Shown one piece after another: positions 1 to 9,983 of a stretch of DNA of 64,000 nt. The stretch comes from Micavibrio aeruginosavorus EPB (GTDB taxonomy: Bacteria > Pseudomonadota > Alphaproteobacteria > Micavibrionales > Micavibrionaceae), in NCBI RefSeq assembly GCF_000348745.1, contig NC_020812.1:815444-879443 (forward strand), given 5' to 3'. Within the stretch, counting starts at the first letter, position 1; each line of letters starts with the position of its first letter. A program made the position numbers and the translations under genes. The notes beneath the pieces are model-generated. The model did not search any database. It saw only the letters and a list, made by a program, of their open reading frames with translations, and was not told the DNA's origin.

Positions 1-213
1 CCATTCAAATTTCAGGTTGGTTTTGGATCCGTGCTGGTACAGATATTCCCCGTGTGGGGTACGGCGGATGGTTTGGATAATGGATTGAAGGCGCGCATCC
101 CCCTTGGCTGGAATATCGGCAAAATCAATCGTCGTGTCATTCGCCTGCGCTGCGCCCATAAACATGGGGAACAGCAGGGGGGTAAATGCAGAAGCAAAGC
201 GTTTTTTCATCAT
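1..213 (-). CDS. Secreted zincin-like protein, third paralogue (partial, cut by window edge)
   Basis: This is the first 71 codons of a minus-strand gene that runs off the left edge. It starts with two consecutive ATG codons behind an AAGGAT ribosome-binding site and encodes a cleavable-looking signal peptide (MMKKRFASAF, a hydrophobic stretch, then a GAAQA cleavage-like site). The mature part begins with a segment around FADIPAKGDARLQSI that is nearly identical to the protein encoded two genes upstream, including the following IRR.P.GE.LYQH block. It starts one base after the stop of the preceding paralogue, so it is almost certainly the third gene of the same operon. The catalytic HExxH region expected from the paralogues lies outside the window. 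Function beyond likely metallopeptidase kinship is unknown. Confidence 0.8.
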   Translation of the reverse strand, partial: MMKKRFASAFTPLLFPMFMGAAQANDTTIDFADIPAKGDARLQSIIQTIRRTPHGEYLYQHGSKTNLKFEW

Positions 214-214
214 A

Positions 215-1231
215 TTATCCTTGTGGAAACAAACCGGATTCTAATGCGGATTTTGGGGTTTTGTTGATGGTTTCAAGCAATTTTTCCGCCGTGCGATCCA
301 AATCCGCGTCGGCCTGATTTAATTTTTCCGGCTCTTGCGTGGAAACGTTCCGGTTAAACCATGTTTTAAAATCATCGCGGGTCATGGACTGGATGGTTGT
401 GATGGGCGTGTTGTGAACCAGATCGGTCGTGAAATGCTGTCGGTGCATATGGGTTATTTGTGCGGGGCTGATCCGGTTGAAATATTCATGATACACAGAG
501 GATGCAGTTTGGGAATCTGTCGCATTTTCCGCCTGTTTGACGACGATGTCGCGAACGTCAGAGACAAAATTAATGTGTTTTTTGTGGTAAATTTTCACCT
601 GTGCAAAACAGGGTTCATACGCATCGCGCACATAATTCCGATCTTGCGGGTCCATGTCGGCATAATCGCGGGCAATGCCGGCCCCATAGCCTGGTCGCCA
701 TATAAATTTGATCGCCAGACGCTCCCCCGTCGCATCTTTATGCGCGGCGGCGAAGTGGGCGGTATAGGCACAGGCATCAACCTCGCGCAATTGTGCGCTG
801 TAATATTGGTCGTGCGGCTTCATCCGCGCATAGGGAACGGGGATTTCCGAGAGTTGCCAGTGATGGCGTATTTCATGAACCAGCGTAGCCAGTGCATGAT
901 CGTCCGATAGGTCTGTGTACAGAAAACTCGTATTTTCTTTATAGAAGCCGAGGGCGCTATCGGTTTTTTTGTTGTACCACGTGAATGCCATATTGGTGCG
1001 GGCGGCGTATTGGTACAATTCTTCGCCCGCCGCCGATTGCCGCATCCGGCGGACCAGATATTGAATGCGCGGATCACCGCTGGTCTGAATATGCGCGAAT
1101 GATTGGGTGGCGCCAATGTTCTCGGTTCCGGCGTGGGGGCTGGGGTCTTCATGGGCGGCCATAAAAATACCCGCAATACCCAGTGCGCAGGCCCCGATCA
1201 AACCGGCAATGATTTTATCAAAACGACGCAC
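215..1231 (-). CDS. Membrane-anchored putative zinc metallopeptidase (HExxH, DUF6782-like)
   Basis: The 338-residue product has an N-terminal hydrophobic segment (residues about 7-26) that fits a signal anchor or signal peptide, so the rest should be periplasmic or exported. The sequence HEIRH at about 119-123 is a zincin HExxH motif, followed by HWQ, which is shared with the upstream paralogue. A downstream segment with EVDACAYTAHFAAAHKDATG is also conserved between the two and contains Glu/Asp residues that could supply the third zinc ligand. The start codon is GTG, three bases after the stop of the upstream paralogue, so the two are cotranscribed. The family resembles what I recall as DUF6782 putative metallopeptidases. 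That name is from memory and the substrate is unknown. Confidence 0.75.
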   Translation of the reverse strand: MRRFDKIIAGLIGACALGIAGIFMAAHEDPSPHAGTENIGATQSFAHIQTSGDPRIQYLVRRMRQSAAGEELYQYAARTNMAFTWYNKKTDSALGFYKENTSFLYTDLSDDHALATLVHEIRHHWQLSEIPVPYARMKPHDQYYSAQLREVDACAYTAHFAAAHKDATGERLAIKFIWRPGYGAGIARDYADMDPQDRNYVRDAYEPCFAQVKIYHKKHINFVSDVRDIVVKQAENATDSQTASSVYHEYFNRISPAQITHMHRQHFTTDLVHNTPITTIQSMTRDDFKTWFNRNVSTQEPEKLNQADADLDRTAEKLLETINKTPKSALESGLFPQG

Positions 1232-1234
1232 GGG

Positions 1235-2230
1235 TCAGCTTCCCGGTTTTGGAGCAGGGAGGGAATCTTTTATAACCTGACGGTAATAATTGAAGGCATT
1301 TTGCGTCTCCTGTACCGCGGCATTTTCGGCGGACCGGGATTGGGTTTCAATCCATCCCATAAAATCCGCATCATCCATTGCGGCGATATCGGGATGAATG
1401 GTTCCGGTTTTTGTGTCGGTGACAAAGAAAGACCGGAACAGCTTGGCTTTTTCCGCCAATGTCGCCGTTTTAAAATGGGTGTTAAATACGGTTTCGAGAT
1501 TTTTCACATCACTTTTCTTTAATGCGTCCAGCGCGGCATAGGCTGGTCGTGTCATAATGGAAATGTGCGTTTTTTGATATTGATGAAAGACGGGCGCATT
1601 GATTTCGGCAAAGCATTTTTCATACGTGTCGTGCAAATACAGCCGGGTTGTTTTTGCGCGGCGGGCATAATCCTCGGCAATTTTATCGCCGAATGCGGAT
1701 TGTGCATTTTTAATCGGGGGCAGGGGCTTGCCCGTGGCATCGGCGTGTGCGGCGGCAAAAATGGCCGTTTTGGCACAGGCATCCACCTCAACCATCCGGG
1801 CCAGATGGTAACGGTCAACCGGGTCCAGTTTCCATTGGTGCGGCTTCAATGTTTCGCCCTGCCAATGGTGGTACAGTTCGTGAACGATGGCCAAGACGGT
1901 TCGGCTTTTCGTGTGGTCGGCCTGCATGGTGGTCAGACCGGATTCATACGTGCCCAGCGGGGCCAGCGGATTGCGGGGACGCCATTCAAAAACGGCCCCC
2001 GTGCTGGCGGCATGTTGGTACAAGGCTTCGCCCTCTGGCGATTGGCGAATGGTGGCAATGATGGATTGCAACCGTTTATCCCCTTTGGCCGGAATGTCGG
2101 CAAACGGGATCAGGGTGTTGAGCGTTTCCGCATCATCCGGGGCCGTATACAGCGCATAGCCCACAGCGGCCACGCTGGTAAACGCGGCGTAGGCCAGGGC
2201 TGCGAAGGGGTTAATGCGTCGATGTGTCAC
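1235..2230 (-). CDS. Membrane-anchored putative zinc metallopeptidase (HExxH), first gene of paralogue operon
   Basis: I place the start at a GTG that opens VTHRRINPF, preceded by an AGGGA box and directly followed by a hydrophobic segment (about residues 9-28). The longer open frame upstream runs under the divergent carboxylase gene and looks non-coding. The product of about 331 residues carries HELYH at 117-121 followed by HWQ, the same zincin motif and context as the next gene. It shares the segment FADIPAKGDKRLQSI with the truncated third paralogue. It is the promoter-proximal member of a three-gene operon that diverges from the leucine-degradation operon across about 170 bases. A secreted or membrane-tethered protease role is inferred from the motif. 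No substrate can be named. Confidence 0.75.
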   Translation of the reverse strand: MTHRRINPFAALAYAAFTSVAAVGYALYTAPDDAETLNTLIPFADIPAKGDKRLQSIIATIRQSPEGEALYQHAASTGAVFEWRPRNPLAPLGTYESGLTTMQADHTKSRTVLAIVHELYHHWQGETLKPHQWKLDPVDRYHLARMVEVDACAKTAIFAAAHADATGKPLPPIKNAQSAFGDKIAEDYARRAKTTRLYLHDTYEKCFAEINAPVFHQYQKTHISIMTRPAYAALDALKKSDVKNLETVFNTHFKTATLAEKAKLFRSFFVTDTKTGTIHPDIAAMDDADFMGWIETQSRSAENAAVQETQNAFNYYRQVIKDSLPAPKPGS

Positions 2231-2399
2231 GGCTAAGTCCCTGTTTTTATAATAATCCGGGGTCAAAATGCCATAATTTCCATAAAAATACCAGCTTTTT
2301 CTCTGTTGTGCGCAGGTGGGGCCGGGGCCTTGCCCGGTGGGCCGTATGCCCTTAATCTGGCGGCAAAATTTAAGGATAAAAAGGGAAGGACTTACCGAC

Positions 2400-4007
2400 A
2401 TGACCCGCCTGAACAGCGCCATCAGCGCCGAAAGCCCGGAATACACCAAAAACCGCGAAGCCATGCTGGCCCTGGTCGCCGATTTGCGCGCCAAAATCGC
2501 GGTGATTGAACAGGGCGGTGGGGACAAGGCACGGGATCGCCATACCTCCCGTGGCAAACTTCTCCCCCGCGACCGGATCAGCCGTTTGCTGGACCCGGGT
2601 TCACCCTTCCTCGAACTCTCGCAAATGGCCGCGTATAAAGTGTACGCCGATGACGTGCCTGCCGCCGGAATCATCACCGGCATTGGCCGCGTGGCGGGGC
2701 AGGAATGCGTGATCGTGTGCAACGATGCCACGGTGAAGGGCGGAACGTACTATCCCCTGACCGTGAAAAAACACATCCGCGCGCAGGAAGTGGCCGAACA
2801 AAATAATCTGCCCTGCATCTATCTGGTCGATAGCGGCGGCGCGAACCTGCCGAACCAGGATGAAGTCTTCCCCGACCGCGACCATTTTGGCCGCATCTTC
2901 TATAACCAGGCCAACATGTCGGCCAAGGGCATTCCGCAAATTGCCGTGGTCATGGGGTCATGCACGGCGGGCGGCGCGTATGTGCCCGCCATGTCGGATG
3001 AAAGCGTGATTGTGAAGGAGCAGGGGACCATCTTTCTCGCCGGCCCGCCATTGGTGAAGGCCGCAACGGGCGAAGATGTCACCGCCGAAGATCTGGGCGG
3101 CGGCGATGTTCACACCCGCGTATCCGGCGTGGCCGACCATCTGGCCGAAAGCGATGACCACGCGCTGGATATCGCGCGCAAGATCGTCAGCCATCTCAAC
3201 CGCCGCAAAGGCGGCGCTGTGCGGATGCAGGAGCCAAAGGACCCGTTATTCCCGGCGGATGATATTTACGGCGTCGTTCCGCCCGATTTGAAAACCCCCT
3301 ATGATGTGCGCGAAATCATCGCCCGCATCGTGGATGGCAGCGAATTTGACGAATTCAAAAAACGCTATGGCACAACTTTGGTGACTGGCTTTGCCCATAT
3401 TTACGGCATGCCGGTGGGCATTGTGGCCAATAACGGCGTGTTGTTTTCCGAATCCGCACTGAAGGGCGCGCATTTTATCGAACTGTGCAACCAACGCGGC
3501 ATTCCACTGGTCTTCCTGCAAAACATCACCGGGTTCATGGTGGGGCAGAAATATGAAAGCGGCGGCATCGCCAAGGACGGCGCGAAAATGGTCACCGCCG
3601 TATCCTGCGCCCGCGTGCCGAAATTCACCGTGATTATCGGCGGGTCGTTCGGGGCGGGCAATTACGGCATGTGCGGCCGTGCGTTTAACCCGCGTTTTAT
3701 GTGGATGTGGCCCAATGCCCGCATTTCCGTGATGGGCGGGGAACAAGCGGCGGGCGTTTTGGCCACCGTCAAACGCGCCGCGATGGAACGCGATGGCAAA
3801 ACATGGACCGCGGACGAAGAAAAAGCATTCAAAGCCCCGGTCATCGACCAATACGAAACCGAAGGTCACCCCTATTACGCCAGCGCCCGTTTGTGGGATG
3901 ACGGCGTGATCGATCCGGCCGATACGCGCCGCGTTCTGGGCCTGGCCATTTCGGCCAGTTTGAATGCGCCGATTGAAGACACGAAATACGGCGTGTTCAG
4001 GATGTAA
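2400..4007 (+). CDS. liuB: Methylcrotonyl-CoA carboxylase beta (carboxyltransferase) subunit
   Basis: The 535-residue product is the carboxyltransferase half of a biotin-dependent acyl-CoA carboxylase. The block [20 protein letters not shown] and the oxyanion-forming [16 protein letters not shown] are typical of methylcrotonyl-CoA carboxylase rather than propionyl-CoA carboxylase. A second crotonase-fold domain follows, with [15 protein letters not shown]. It transfers carboxyl from biotin to 3-methylcrotonyl-CoA in leucine breakdown. The start is an ATG after an AAGGGAAGGA box. The open frame extends 28 codons further upstream without a good ribosome-binding site. The biotin-carboxylase partner lies three genes downstream, together with hydratase, lyase and isovaleryl-CoA dehydrogenase, which fixes the pathway. 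The symbol follows Pseudomonas usage (mccB elsewhere). Confidence 0.93.
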   Translation: MTRLNSAISAESPEYTKNREAMLALVADLRAKIAVIEQGGGDKARDRHTSRGKLLPRDRISRLLDPGSPFLELSQMAAYKVYADDVPAAGIITGIGRVAGQECVIVCNDATVKGGTYYPLTVKKHIRAQEVAEQNNLPCIYLVDSGGANLPNQDEVFPDRDHFGRIFYNQANMSAKGIPQIAVVMGSCTAGGAYVPAMSDESVIVKEQGTIFLAGPPLVKAATGEDVTAEDLGGGDVHTRVSGVADHLAESDDHALDIARKIVSHLNRRKGGAVRMQEPKDPLFPADDIYGVVPPDLKTPYDVREIIARIVDGSEFDEFKKRYGTTLVTGFAHIYGMPVGIVANNGVLFSESALKGAHFIELCNQRGIPLVFLQNITGFMVGQKYESGGIAKDGAKMVTAVSCARVPKFTVIIGGSFGAGNYGMCGRAFNPRFMWMWPNARISVMGGEQAAGVLATVKRAAMERDGKTWTADEEKAFKAPVIDQYETEGHPYYASARLWDDGVIDPADTRRVLGLAISASLNAPIEDTKYGVFRM

Positions 4008-4016
4008 TTTAAAGCC

Positions 4017-4102
4017 GTCATCCCCGCCCCCGTGCGGGGATCCGGATGACCGGGGGAATGCGCGCCGCGTGGTCCCGGATCCCCGCACAAGGCGGGGATG
4101 AC
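4017..4102. repeat. Palindromic REP-like intergenic element
   Basis: The outer arms GTCATCCCCGC and GCGGGGATGAC are exact inverted copies. Inside them GTGCGGGGATCCGG (from 4032) pairs perfectly with CCGGATCCCCGCAC (to 4088) around a GC-rich loop. GTCATCCCCGC..GCGGGGATGAC ends are typical of abundant dispersed intergenic repeats of alphaproteobacteria. It separates liuB from liuC inside the operon and could act as an mRNA stabiliser or attenuator. No second copy was noticed in the window. Confidence 0.8.
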
Positions 4103-4124
4103 AAATGAAAAAAGGACAAAGACC

Positions 4125-4931
4125 ATGAGTGAAAATTTTCAGGCGGGACTCGACAACGTATTGCTGGATATCCGCGACGGTGTGGCGACGATCACGCTGA
4201 ACCGACCGGATGTGCATAATGCATTCGATGACCATGTCATCGCCGCCCTGCATGGCAAGCTGGATGCGTTGGCGTTGGAACGGGATGTACGGGTGATCGT
4301 CCTGCGCGGCGCGGGCAAAAATTTTTCCGCCGGGGCCGACCTCGTCTGGATGATGAAAGCCGCCAGCTATACCGAGGATCAGAATAAATCCGATGCGCTG
4401 GCGCTGGCCGGGATGCTGAACAAACTGCATTCCATGCCGCAAACCACCATTGCCTGCGTCCATGGTGCGGCGATGGGCGGTGGGTTTGGGCTGGTGGCGT
4501 GTTGCGACATCGTGCTGGCCACCGAACGCGCCAGCTTTGCCCTGTCCGAAGTCAAGATCGGCCTGATCCCCGCGACCATCGGCCCCTATGTGATGAAGGC
4601 CATCGGCGAACGCCACATGCGCCGCTTCGCCCAAACCGGCGAACGCTTTGGCGCAGGCACCGCGCACCAGATCGGTTTGGTGCATGAAGTCGTGCATGAC
4701 GATGCTGCGCTCAATGACCGCCTAAACGAACTCCTCGAAACCCTTCTCTCCAACGGCCCCGACGCCGTGCGCGAAGCCAAGGCCCTATGCACCGAACTCT
4801 CCGGCCAACCCATCACCCCCAAACTCCTCGACCATACCGCCACCCGGATCGCAGAAATCCGTGCAGGTGGAGAAGCGAAGGAGGGGTTGGGTGCGTTTTT
4901 GGAGAAGCGGAAGCCGGGGTGGGTGAAGTAA
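4125..4931 (+). CDS. liuC: Enoyl-CoA hydratase/isomerase family, likely methylglutaconyl-CoA hydratase
   Basis: This 268-residue crotonase-fold protein has the oxyanion-hole segments GAGKNFSAGADLVWMM and HGAAMGGGFGLVACCD and the following FALSEVKIGLIPATIG. These are characteristic of 3-methylglutaconyl-CoA hydratase and its relatives. In the leucine pathway it hydrates methylglutaconyl-CoA to HMG-CoA, between the carboxylase and the lyase encoded around it. I chose the ATG after AAAGGACAAAG. An in-frame ATG nine codons earlier lies inside the palindromic repeat and would give an atypical leader. The stop codon overlaps the next start by one base (TAATG), coupling it to a gene unrelated to leucine metabolism. 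Confidence 0.87.
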   Translation: MSENFQAGLDNVLLDIRDGVATITLNRPDVHNAFDDHVIAALHGKLDALALERDVRVIVLRGAGKNFSAGADLVWMMKAASYTEDQNKSDALALAGMLNKLHSMPQTTIACVHGAAMGGGFGLVACCDIVLATERASFALSEVKIGLIPATIGPYVMKAIGERHMRRFAQTGERFGAGTAHQIGLVHEVVHDDAALNDRLNELLETLLSNGPDAVREAKALCTELSGQPITPKLLDHTATRIAEIRAGGEAKEGLGAFLEKRKPGWVK

Positions 4932-5818
4932 TGAGAAATCAGCCACAGGATAGCAAACAAAGCCAGTTAGATTTTGCCCGGCGTTTAGGTGTGTTTGCTT
5001 GGATATGTGTAGCCATCATTTTTCTGTGGTCTCTTTCTTGGATGTTGATTGATGTATCAATTGTTTCCGACGAGCTGAGGGGGCAATTCGGTGACAAGTT
5101 TGGTGCCATCAATTCTCTTTTTTCAGGACTTGCTTTCGCAACGTTGATTTATGCTCTGTTTTTACAGATGGAGGAGCTGCGCCTTCAACGTAAAGAGCTT
5201 GAGTTGACGAGAGATGAAATGCGAGGGCAAAAAGAAGAGTTTTCTGAGCAAAATAGAACACTTAAGCAGCAAAGGTTTGAAAATACATTTTTTCAGATGT
5301 TGTCTAAGCTGGACGACGCATTGTCTATGATTTCAATGCGAGTCCCATCTCGTGATTGGATTTTTGGGAATGCGGCGGTGCTTCGGATTGTGAGCTATAT
5401 TAAGCAGGATGTAGTAAAAGATCGGAATAGGATGATTGCTGATGGGGGGCTGCGTAATGGAATAATGCGTGAAATTGTACAAAATGCTGTCGGGCATAAT
5501 GATGGGGCGGTTGAGAATTATTTTGAATATTTATGTGTCTTAATGAAATTTGTTCATGAAAGCGAAGGCGTGGACAAAGCTTTCTATGCAGAGATTGTTA
5601 GAGCCCAATTGTCTTCTCAAGTTCGGAGCCTGCTTTACTATTATGCGGCAGGAAAAGATGATGGAGAACTTAAGCTGTATGCAGAGCAATATGGTCTACT
5701 TGCAAACTTTATTCTGTCAGCAAAATACTGCCCGAGTGATTGCCTATTGTTTTTCAGCGAGCGAGCCTACGGTGGAGAACGACCATTATATAATGCAGAA
5801 GCATTTCAAAACGGTTGA
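4931..5818 (+). CDS. putAbiC-like phage abortive-infection membrane protein
   Basis: The 295-residue product has two hydrophobic helices (about residues 21-41 and 60-80), then a charged coiled coil (about 80-115), then RFENTFFQML and a helical C-terminal domain. This architecture and the FENTFFQ motif match the putative phage abortive-infection family (putAbiC, related to lactococcal AbiC), in which membrane-bound proteins are thought to trigger growth arrest on infection. The coding sequence looks clearly richer in A+T than the liu genes on both sides, and codon use differs, which suggests horizontal acquisition. It begins at the last base of the liuC stop (TAATG), so it should be translated by coupling within the liu transcript. 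The family call is by motif and topology only, and a defence role is inference. Confidence 0.65.
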   Translation: MRNQPQDSKQSQLDFARRLGVFAWICVAIIFLWSLSWMLIDVSIVSDELRGQFGDKFGAINSLFSGLAFATLIYALFLQMEELRLQRKELELTRDEMRGQKEEFSEQNRTLKQQRFENTFFQMLSKLDDALSMISMRVPSRDWIFGNAAVLRIVSYIKQDVVKDRNRMIADGGLRNGIMREIVQNAVGHNDGAVENYFEYLCVLMKFVHESEGVDKAFYAEIVRAQLSSQVRSLLYYYAAGKDDGELKLYAEQYGLLANFILSAKYCPSDCLLFFSERAYGGERPLYNAEAFQNG

Positions 5819-5919
5819 TTTTATGAAAACACGCACCGCAACATTCCCCTCCCTTTGCCCATCCCCCTGAATTTGCTACTGTCCCTGACCGCATTTTACT
5901 CAAAAAGGCTGGGGCGTAG

Positions 5920-7857
5920 ATGTTTACAAAGATCCTGATTGCCAACCGGGGCGAAATTGCCTGTCGCGTGATTGAAACGGCGCGGCGGATGGGTATTGCC
6001 ACGGTGGCCGTGTATTCCGATGCCGATGCCCGCGCGCGCCATGTGCGTATGGCGGACGAAGCGGTGCGGATCGGCCCGGCGGCCAGCCGTGAATCGTACC
6101 TGCGCGGTGACATTATTATACAGGCGGCGAAGGATACGGGCGCGCAGGCCATTCACCCCGGTTATGGGTTCCTGTCTGAAAACACGGATTTTGCCGATGC
6201 GTGCGCGAAAGCGGGCATTGTGTTCATCGGCCCGTCGGCCACGGCCATCACCGCCATGGGGTTAAAGGACCGGGCGAAGGAGATCATGTCCAAGGCCGGC
6301 GTACCCATCGTGCCCGGTTACATGGGGGAGAATCAGGATTCCGCCACCCTGAAAGCCGAAGCTGCCAAGGTCGGTTACCCCGTGTTGATCAAGGCCGTCG
6401 CCGGGGGCGGGGGCAAGGGCATGCGTCTGGTCGAAGATGCCAAGGATTTTGACGAGCATTTAAGCGCCTGCAAACGCGAGGCCGCCGCATCGTTCAACAA
6501 CGATCATGTGATGATTGAAAAATACATCACCCGCCCGCGCCATGTTGAGGTGCAGGTGTTTGGTGATAGCCACGGCAACGCCGTGTATTTGTTTGAACGC
6601 GATTGTTCCCTGCAACGCCGCCACCAGAAAGTGGTGGAGGAAGCCCCGGCCCCGGGGTTGAGCCAGCAGGTGCGCGAAAAACTGGGCGATGCCGCGGTGA
6701 AGGCGGTGAAGGCGCTTGGCTACACCAATGCGGGCACCATTGAATTCATCATGGATTCCAAAACCCATGAATTTTTCTTCATGGAAATGAACACGCGGTT
6801 GCAGGTGGAACACCCGGTCACGGAAATGATTACGGGCCTCGATCTGGTCGAATGGCAATTGCGCGTGGCGAATGGCGAAGCCTTGCCGTTGCGTCAGGAT
6901 CAATTGTCCATCAACGGCCATGCGTTTGAAGTGCGGATTTATGCCGAAGATCCGGCGGAAAATTTCCTGCCACAAATTGGGCGCTTGACGGCGTTGTCCG
7001 CCCCGTTCGGCGTGCGGATGGATACGGGGGTTGAGGCCGGCGATGCCGTGTCCATCCATTACGATCCGATGGTCGCCAAATTAATCGTGCATGGGGCCAG
7101 TCGTGCCGAGGCGTTGCAAAAACTGTCCTCCGCTCTGTCGGGCAGCATGATTGCCGGGTTGGTTACGAACCAGGAATTTTTGGGCAATATTGCCCGCCAT
7201 CCTGCTTTTATCGCGGGGGATGTGGATACGGGTTTTATCGCCCGTTTTAATGATGATCTGTTGCCCGCAAATTACGGCGTGGCCGATCTGCATGATTTGG
7301 CGATTGCGTCCGTTTATATCCTGTCCGGTGCCATGAATGTGGTTCAGGGCAACGATATTTGGGATGTGGCCGATAGCTGGCGCATGAATGGCACGCTGAC
7401 CCGCACGCTGGATTTCGTCAATCGCGGCAACCATGTGAAGGTATCCGTGACGTGCGCGGGCCGTGATTTTGATGTGATGGTGGATGGAAAATCCGTGCGC
7501 GTATCGCGCGATGCGTTGACCCATGCGCGCATTGTGGCCGATGACAATGATTTAACCTTGGTCCGCGATGGCCGCGTTATTCGCCTGCATTTATATACGC
7601 CGGGTGCGGACGGCGAAGGCGAAGCGGGCGAGGGGCGCATTATCGCGCCGATGCCGGGTAAAATTATCGACGTCATGGTGAAAAAGGGCGCATCCGTGGA
7701 CAAAGATCAGCCGCTTTTGATTATGGAGGCGATGAAAATGCAAATGACCATCCGCGCGGCCTTCGCCGGAACGGTCGAAGAATTGCCGGTGATTGCCGGG
7801 CAACAGGTGACGGACGGCGCGCTTCTGATTGCGATTGAGCAGAAGGAAGCAGCGTAA
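5920..7857 (+). CDS. liuD: Methylcrotonyl-CoA carboxylase alpha (biotin carboxylase/BCCP) subunit
   Basis: The 645-residue product opens with the biotin-carboxylase N-lobe ([17 protein letters not shown]). An ATP-grasp region follows with the glycine-rich loop [13 protein letters not shown] and the catalytic [14 protein letters not shown] block. It ends in a biotinyl domain whose MEAMKM motif contains the lysine that carries biotin, about 35 residues from the C-terminus. Together with LiuB it carboxylates 3-methylcrotonyl-CoA at the expense of ATP and bicarbonate. Length and domain order are normal for the family. About 100 bases separate it from the putAbiC-like gene, and a GGGG-rich stretch precedes the ATG. 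The lyase gene starts one base after its stop. Confidence 0.93.
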   Translation: MFTKILIANRGEIACRVIETARRMGIATVAVYSDADARARHVRMADEAVRIGPAASRESYLRGDIIIQAAKDTGAQAIHPGYGFLSENTDFADACAKAGIVFIGPSATAITAMGLKDRAKEIMSKAGVPIVPGYMGENQDSATLKAEAAKVGYPVLIKAVAGGGGKGMRLVEDAKDFDEHLSACKREAAASFNNDHVMIEKYITRPRHVEVQVFGDSHGNAVYLFERDCSLQRRHQKVVEEAPAPGLSQQVREKLGDAAVKAVKALGYTNAGTIEFIMDSKTHEFFFMEMNTRLQVEHPVTEMITGLDLVEWQLRVANGEALPLRQDQLSINGHAFEVRIYAEDPAENFLPQIGRLTALSAPFGVRMDTGVEAGDAVSIHYDPMVAKLIVHGASRAEALQKLSSALSGSMIAGLVTNQEFLGNIARHPAFIAGDVDTGFIARFNDDLLPANYGVADLHDLAIASVYILSGAMNVVQGNDIWDVADSWRMNGTLTRTLDFVNRGNHVKVSVTCAGRDFDVMVDGKSVRVSRDALTHARIVADDNDLTLVRDGRVIRLHLYTPGADGEGEAGEGRIIAPMPGKIIDVMVKKGASVDKDQPLLIMEAMKMQMTIRAAFAGTVEELPVIAGQQVTDGALLIAIEQKEAA

Positions 7858-7858
7858 C

Positions 7859-8761
7859 ATGGCGTTTCCCACCCGCGTCAAAATTGTCGAAGTCGGCCCC
7901 CGCGATGGTTTGCAGAATGAAAGGCAAACCGTGCCCGCATCGGTCAAAATCGAATTGATTGGCCGTCTGGGCAATGCGGGTTTAAGCGTGATTGAATCCG
8001 GCGCGTTCGTATCGCCCAAATGGGTGCCGCAAATGGCGGATACGGCGGATGTTTTGGCCGGTATTGACCGCCGTGCGGGTGTGACATACCCGGTTTTGGT
8101 GCCGAATGAAAAGGGGATGGAGGGCGCGATTGTCGCGGGCGTTGACGAAATCGCCGTATTCGCCGCCGCATCCGAAAGTTTCAGCCAGAAAAACATCAAT
8201 TGCACCATTGCCGAAAGTTTTGATCGCTTCGCCCCCGTGATGGATATGGCGCGCGCAAACAATATCCGCGTGCGCGGTTATGTATCCTGCGTCGCCGGGT
8301 GCCCGTATGAAGGGGCCATTGCGCCGGACGCCGTGGCCGATGTGGCGGCAAAATTGTTTGATATGGGGTGTTACGAAATTTCGCTGGGCGATACGATCGG
8401 CGTGGGCACGCCCATTGTCACCGCCACGATGTTGCGGGCCGTGATGGTGCGGGTGCCGGTTGAAAAACTGGCTTTGCATTGCCACAACACCTATGGCCAG
8501 GCCTTGGCCAATATTTATACCGGCCTTGAAATGGGTGTGGCGGTGTTTGATTCATCGGTGGGTGGTCTGGGTGGGTGCCCGTATGCCAAGGGCGCATCCG
8601 GCAACGTCGCCACCGAAGATGTTTTGTATATGTTGAACGGAATGGGCATCGAAACCGGGGTGGATATAAACGCGGTCGTTGACACGGCGTGGTTTATTTC
8701 CAACCATCTGGGCCGCAAGCCGGATTCCAAAGTTGCCAATGCGATGAGAGCAGGAGAGTGA
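7859..8761 (+). CDS. liuE: Hydroxymethylglutaryl-CoA lyase
   Basis: The 300-residue TIM-barrel protein begins with [14 protein letters not shown], the DRE-TIM signature with the metal- and substrate-binding Arg-Asp pair. It contains the family motif [20 protein letters not shown] with the active-site Cys. The segments [13 protein letters not shown] and [10 protein letters not shown] are also diagnostic of HMG-CoA lyase. It cleaves HMG-CoA to acetoacetate and acetyl-CoA, the last step specific to leucine degradation. The ATG lies one base after the liuD stop, and its own stop is one base before the dehydrogenase start, so the three are a tightly packed unit. Confidence 0.94.
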   Translation: MAFPTRVKIVEVGPRDGLQNERQTVPASVKIELIGRLGNAGLSVIESGAFVSPKWVPQMADTADVLAGIDRRAGVTYPVLVPNEKGMEGAIVAGVDEIAVFAAASESFSQKNINCTIAESFDRFAPVMDMARANNIRVRGYVSCVAGCPYEGAIAPDAVADVAAKLFDMGCYEISLGDTIGVGTPIVTATMLRAVMVRVPVEKLALHCHNTYGQALANIYTGLEMGVAVFDSSVGGLGGCPYAKGASGNVATEDVLYMLNGMGIETGVDINAVVDTAWFISNHLGRKPDSKVANAMRAGE

Positions 8762-8762
8762 A

Positions 8763-9944
8763 ATGATCCCATACCCAACACTGAAATTCGGCCACGCCGA
8801 AGAAATCGAAATGCTGCGCGAGGAAGTGTATAAATTCGCGCAGAAAGAACTCGCCCCGCGTGCGGCAGAGATCGACCATAAAAACGAATTCCCCAATGAT
8901 ATGTGGAAGAAATTTGGTGACCTCGGGGTGCTGGGCATCACCGCTTCGGAAGAATTTGGCGGGGCCGATATGGGGTATCTGGCCCATGTGATCGCGATGG
9001 AGGAAATTTCCCGCGCATCCGCATCGGTCGCGTTGTCCTACGGTGCGCACTCAAATCTGTGCGTGAACCAAATCAACCGCAATGGCAACAAAGTCCAGCG
9101 TGAAAAATACCTGCCGAAATTGATTTCCGGCGATCATGTTGGTGCGTTGGCCATGTCCGAACCCGGTGCGGGGTCGGATGTTGTGTCGATGAAATTGCGC
9201 GCGGATAGACGCGGCGATCATTACGTCCTGAACGGCAATAAAATGTGGATCACCAATGGACCGGATGCGGATACGTTGGTCGTCTATGCCAAAACCGACC
9301 CGGATGCGGGTTCGCGCGGCATTACCGCCTTTATCATCGAAAAGGGCATGAAGGGTTTCACCACCGCGCAGAAGCTGGACAAATTGGGCATGCGCGGGTC
9401 CAACACCTGTGAATTGGTGTTTCAGGACTGCGAAGTGCCGGAAGAAAACGTGCTGGGCGAAGTGGGCAAGGGCGTGAAGGTCCTGATGTCCGGTCTGGAT
9501 TACGAACGCGTTGTCCTGTCCGGTGGTCCGCTGGGGATTATGCAGGCCTGCATGGATGTGGTTGTGCCGTATTTGCACGAACGCAAACAATTCGGCCAAT
9601 CGATTGGTGAATTTCAATTGATGCAGGGCAAAGTGGCCGATATGTACACGACCCTGTCCGCGCAACGCGCCTATGTTTACGCCGTGGCCGCCGCGTGCGA
9701 CCGGGGCGAAACCACGCGCAAAGACGCCGCCGGGTGCATTCTGGCCAGCGCCGAAGCCGCCACGCAAATGGCGCTTCAGGCTATCCAATGCCTGGGTGGG
9801 AACGGCTATATCAACGAATATCCCACGGGCCGTTTGCTGCGCGATGCGAAATTGTACGAAATCGGCGCGGGCACATCGGAAATTCGCCGCATGTTGATCG
9901 GCCGCGAATTATTTGAAGAAACCGGCAATCGTCGCGCCGCGTAA
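8763..9944 (+). CDS. liuA: Isovaleryl-CoA dehydrogenase
   Basis: The 393-residue product is an acyl-CoA dehydrogenase with the FAD and substrate signatures [16 protein letters not shown] and [18 protein letters not shown]. It also has the C-terminal [20 protein letters not shown] block. The segment [16 protein letters not shown] has a glutamate (in YERVVL) at the position of the catalytic base characteristic of isovaleryl-CoA dehydrogenases, and the local context agrees. It oxidises isovaleryl-CoA to 3-methylcrotonyl-CoA, feeding LiuBD. It is the last gene of the operon and is followed directly by a strong terminator. A GGAGAG box inside the end of liuE serves as ribosome-binding site. Confidence 0.93.
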   Translation: MIPYPTLKFGHAEEIEMLREEVYKFAQKELAPRAAEIDHKNEFPNDMWKKFGDLGVLGITASEEFGGADMGYLAHVIAMEEISRASASVALSYGAHSNLCVNQINRNGNKVQREKYLPKLISGDHVGALAMSEPGAGSDVVSMKLRADRRGDHYVLNGNKMWITNGPDADTLVVYAKTDPDAGSRGITAFIIEKGMKGFTTAQKLDKLGMRGSNTCELVFQDCEVPEENVLGEVGKGVKVLMSGLDYERVVLSGGPLGIMQACMDVVVPYLHERKQFGQSIGEFQLMQGKVADMYTTLSAQRAYVYAVAAACDRGETTRKDAAGCILASAEAATQMALQAIQCLGGNGYINEYPTGRLLRDAKLYEIGAGTSEIRRMLIGRELFEETGNRRAA

Positions 9945-9951
9945 ATGATTT

Positions 9952-9983
9952 AAAAAACCCCGCCAATCCGGCGGGGTTTTTAT
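9952..9983. terminator. Bidirectional rho-independent terminator between liuA and the yffB-like gene
   Basis: CCCCGCC pairs perfectly with GGCGGGG around the loop AATCC. An A-run lies on the left and a T-run on the right, so the hairpin can end transcription from both convergent genes. Confidence 0.92.

Noticed and set aside
2231-2731. N-terminal extension of the first zincin-like gene to 498 codons
   Set aside because: The extension runs antisense under the start of liuB and has no membrane segment or conserved sequence. The GTG at 2230 with its own ribosome-binding site precedes the signal anchor.
3246-4697. Long minus-strand open frame (483 codons) opposite liuB/liuC
   Set aside because: It is the complement of two well-supported genes and the palindromic repeat, His-rich and without any recognisable domain, as is usual for shadows in GC-rich coding DNA.
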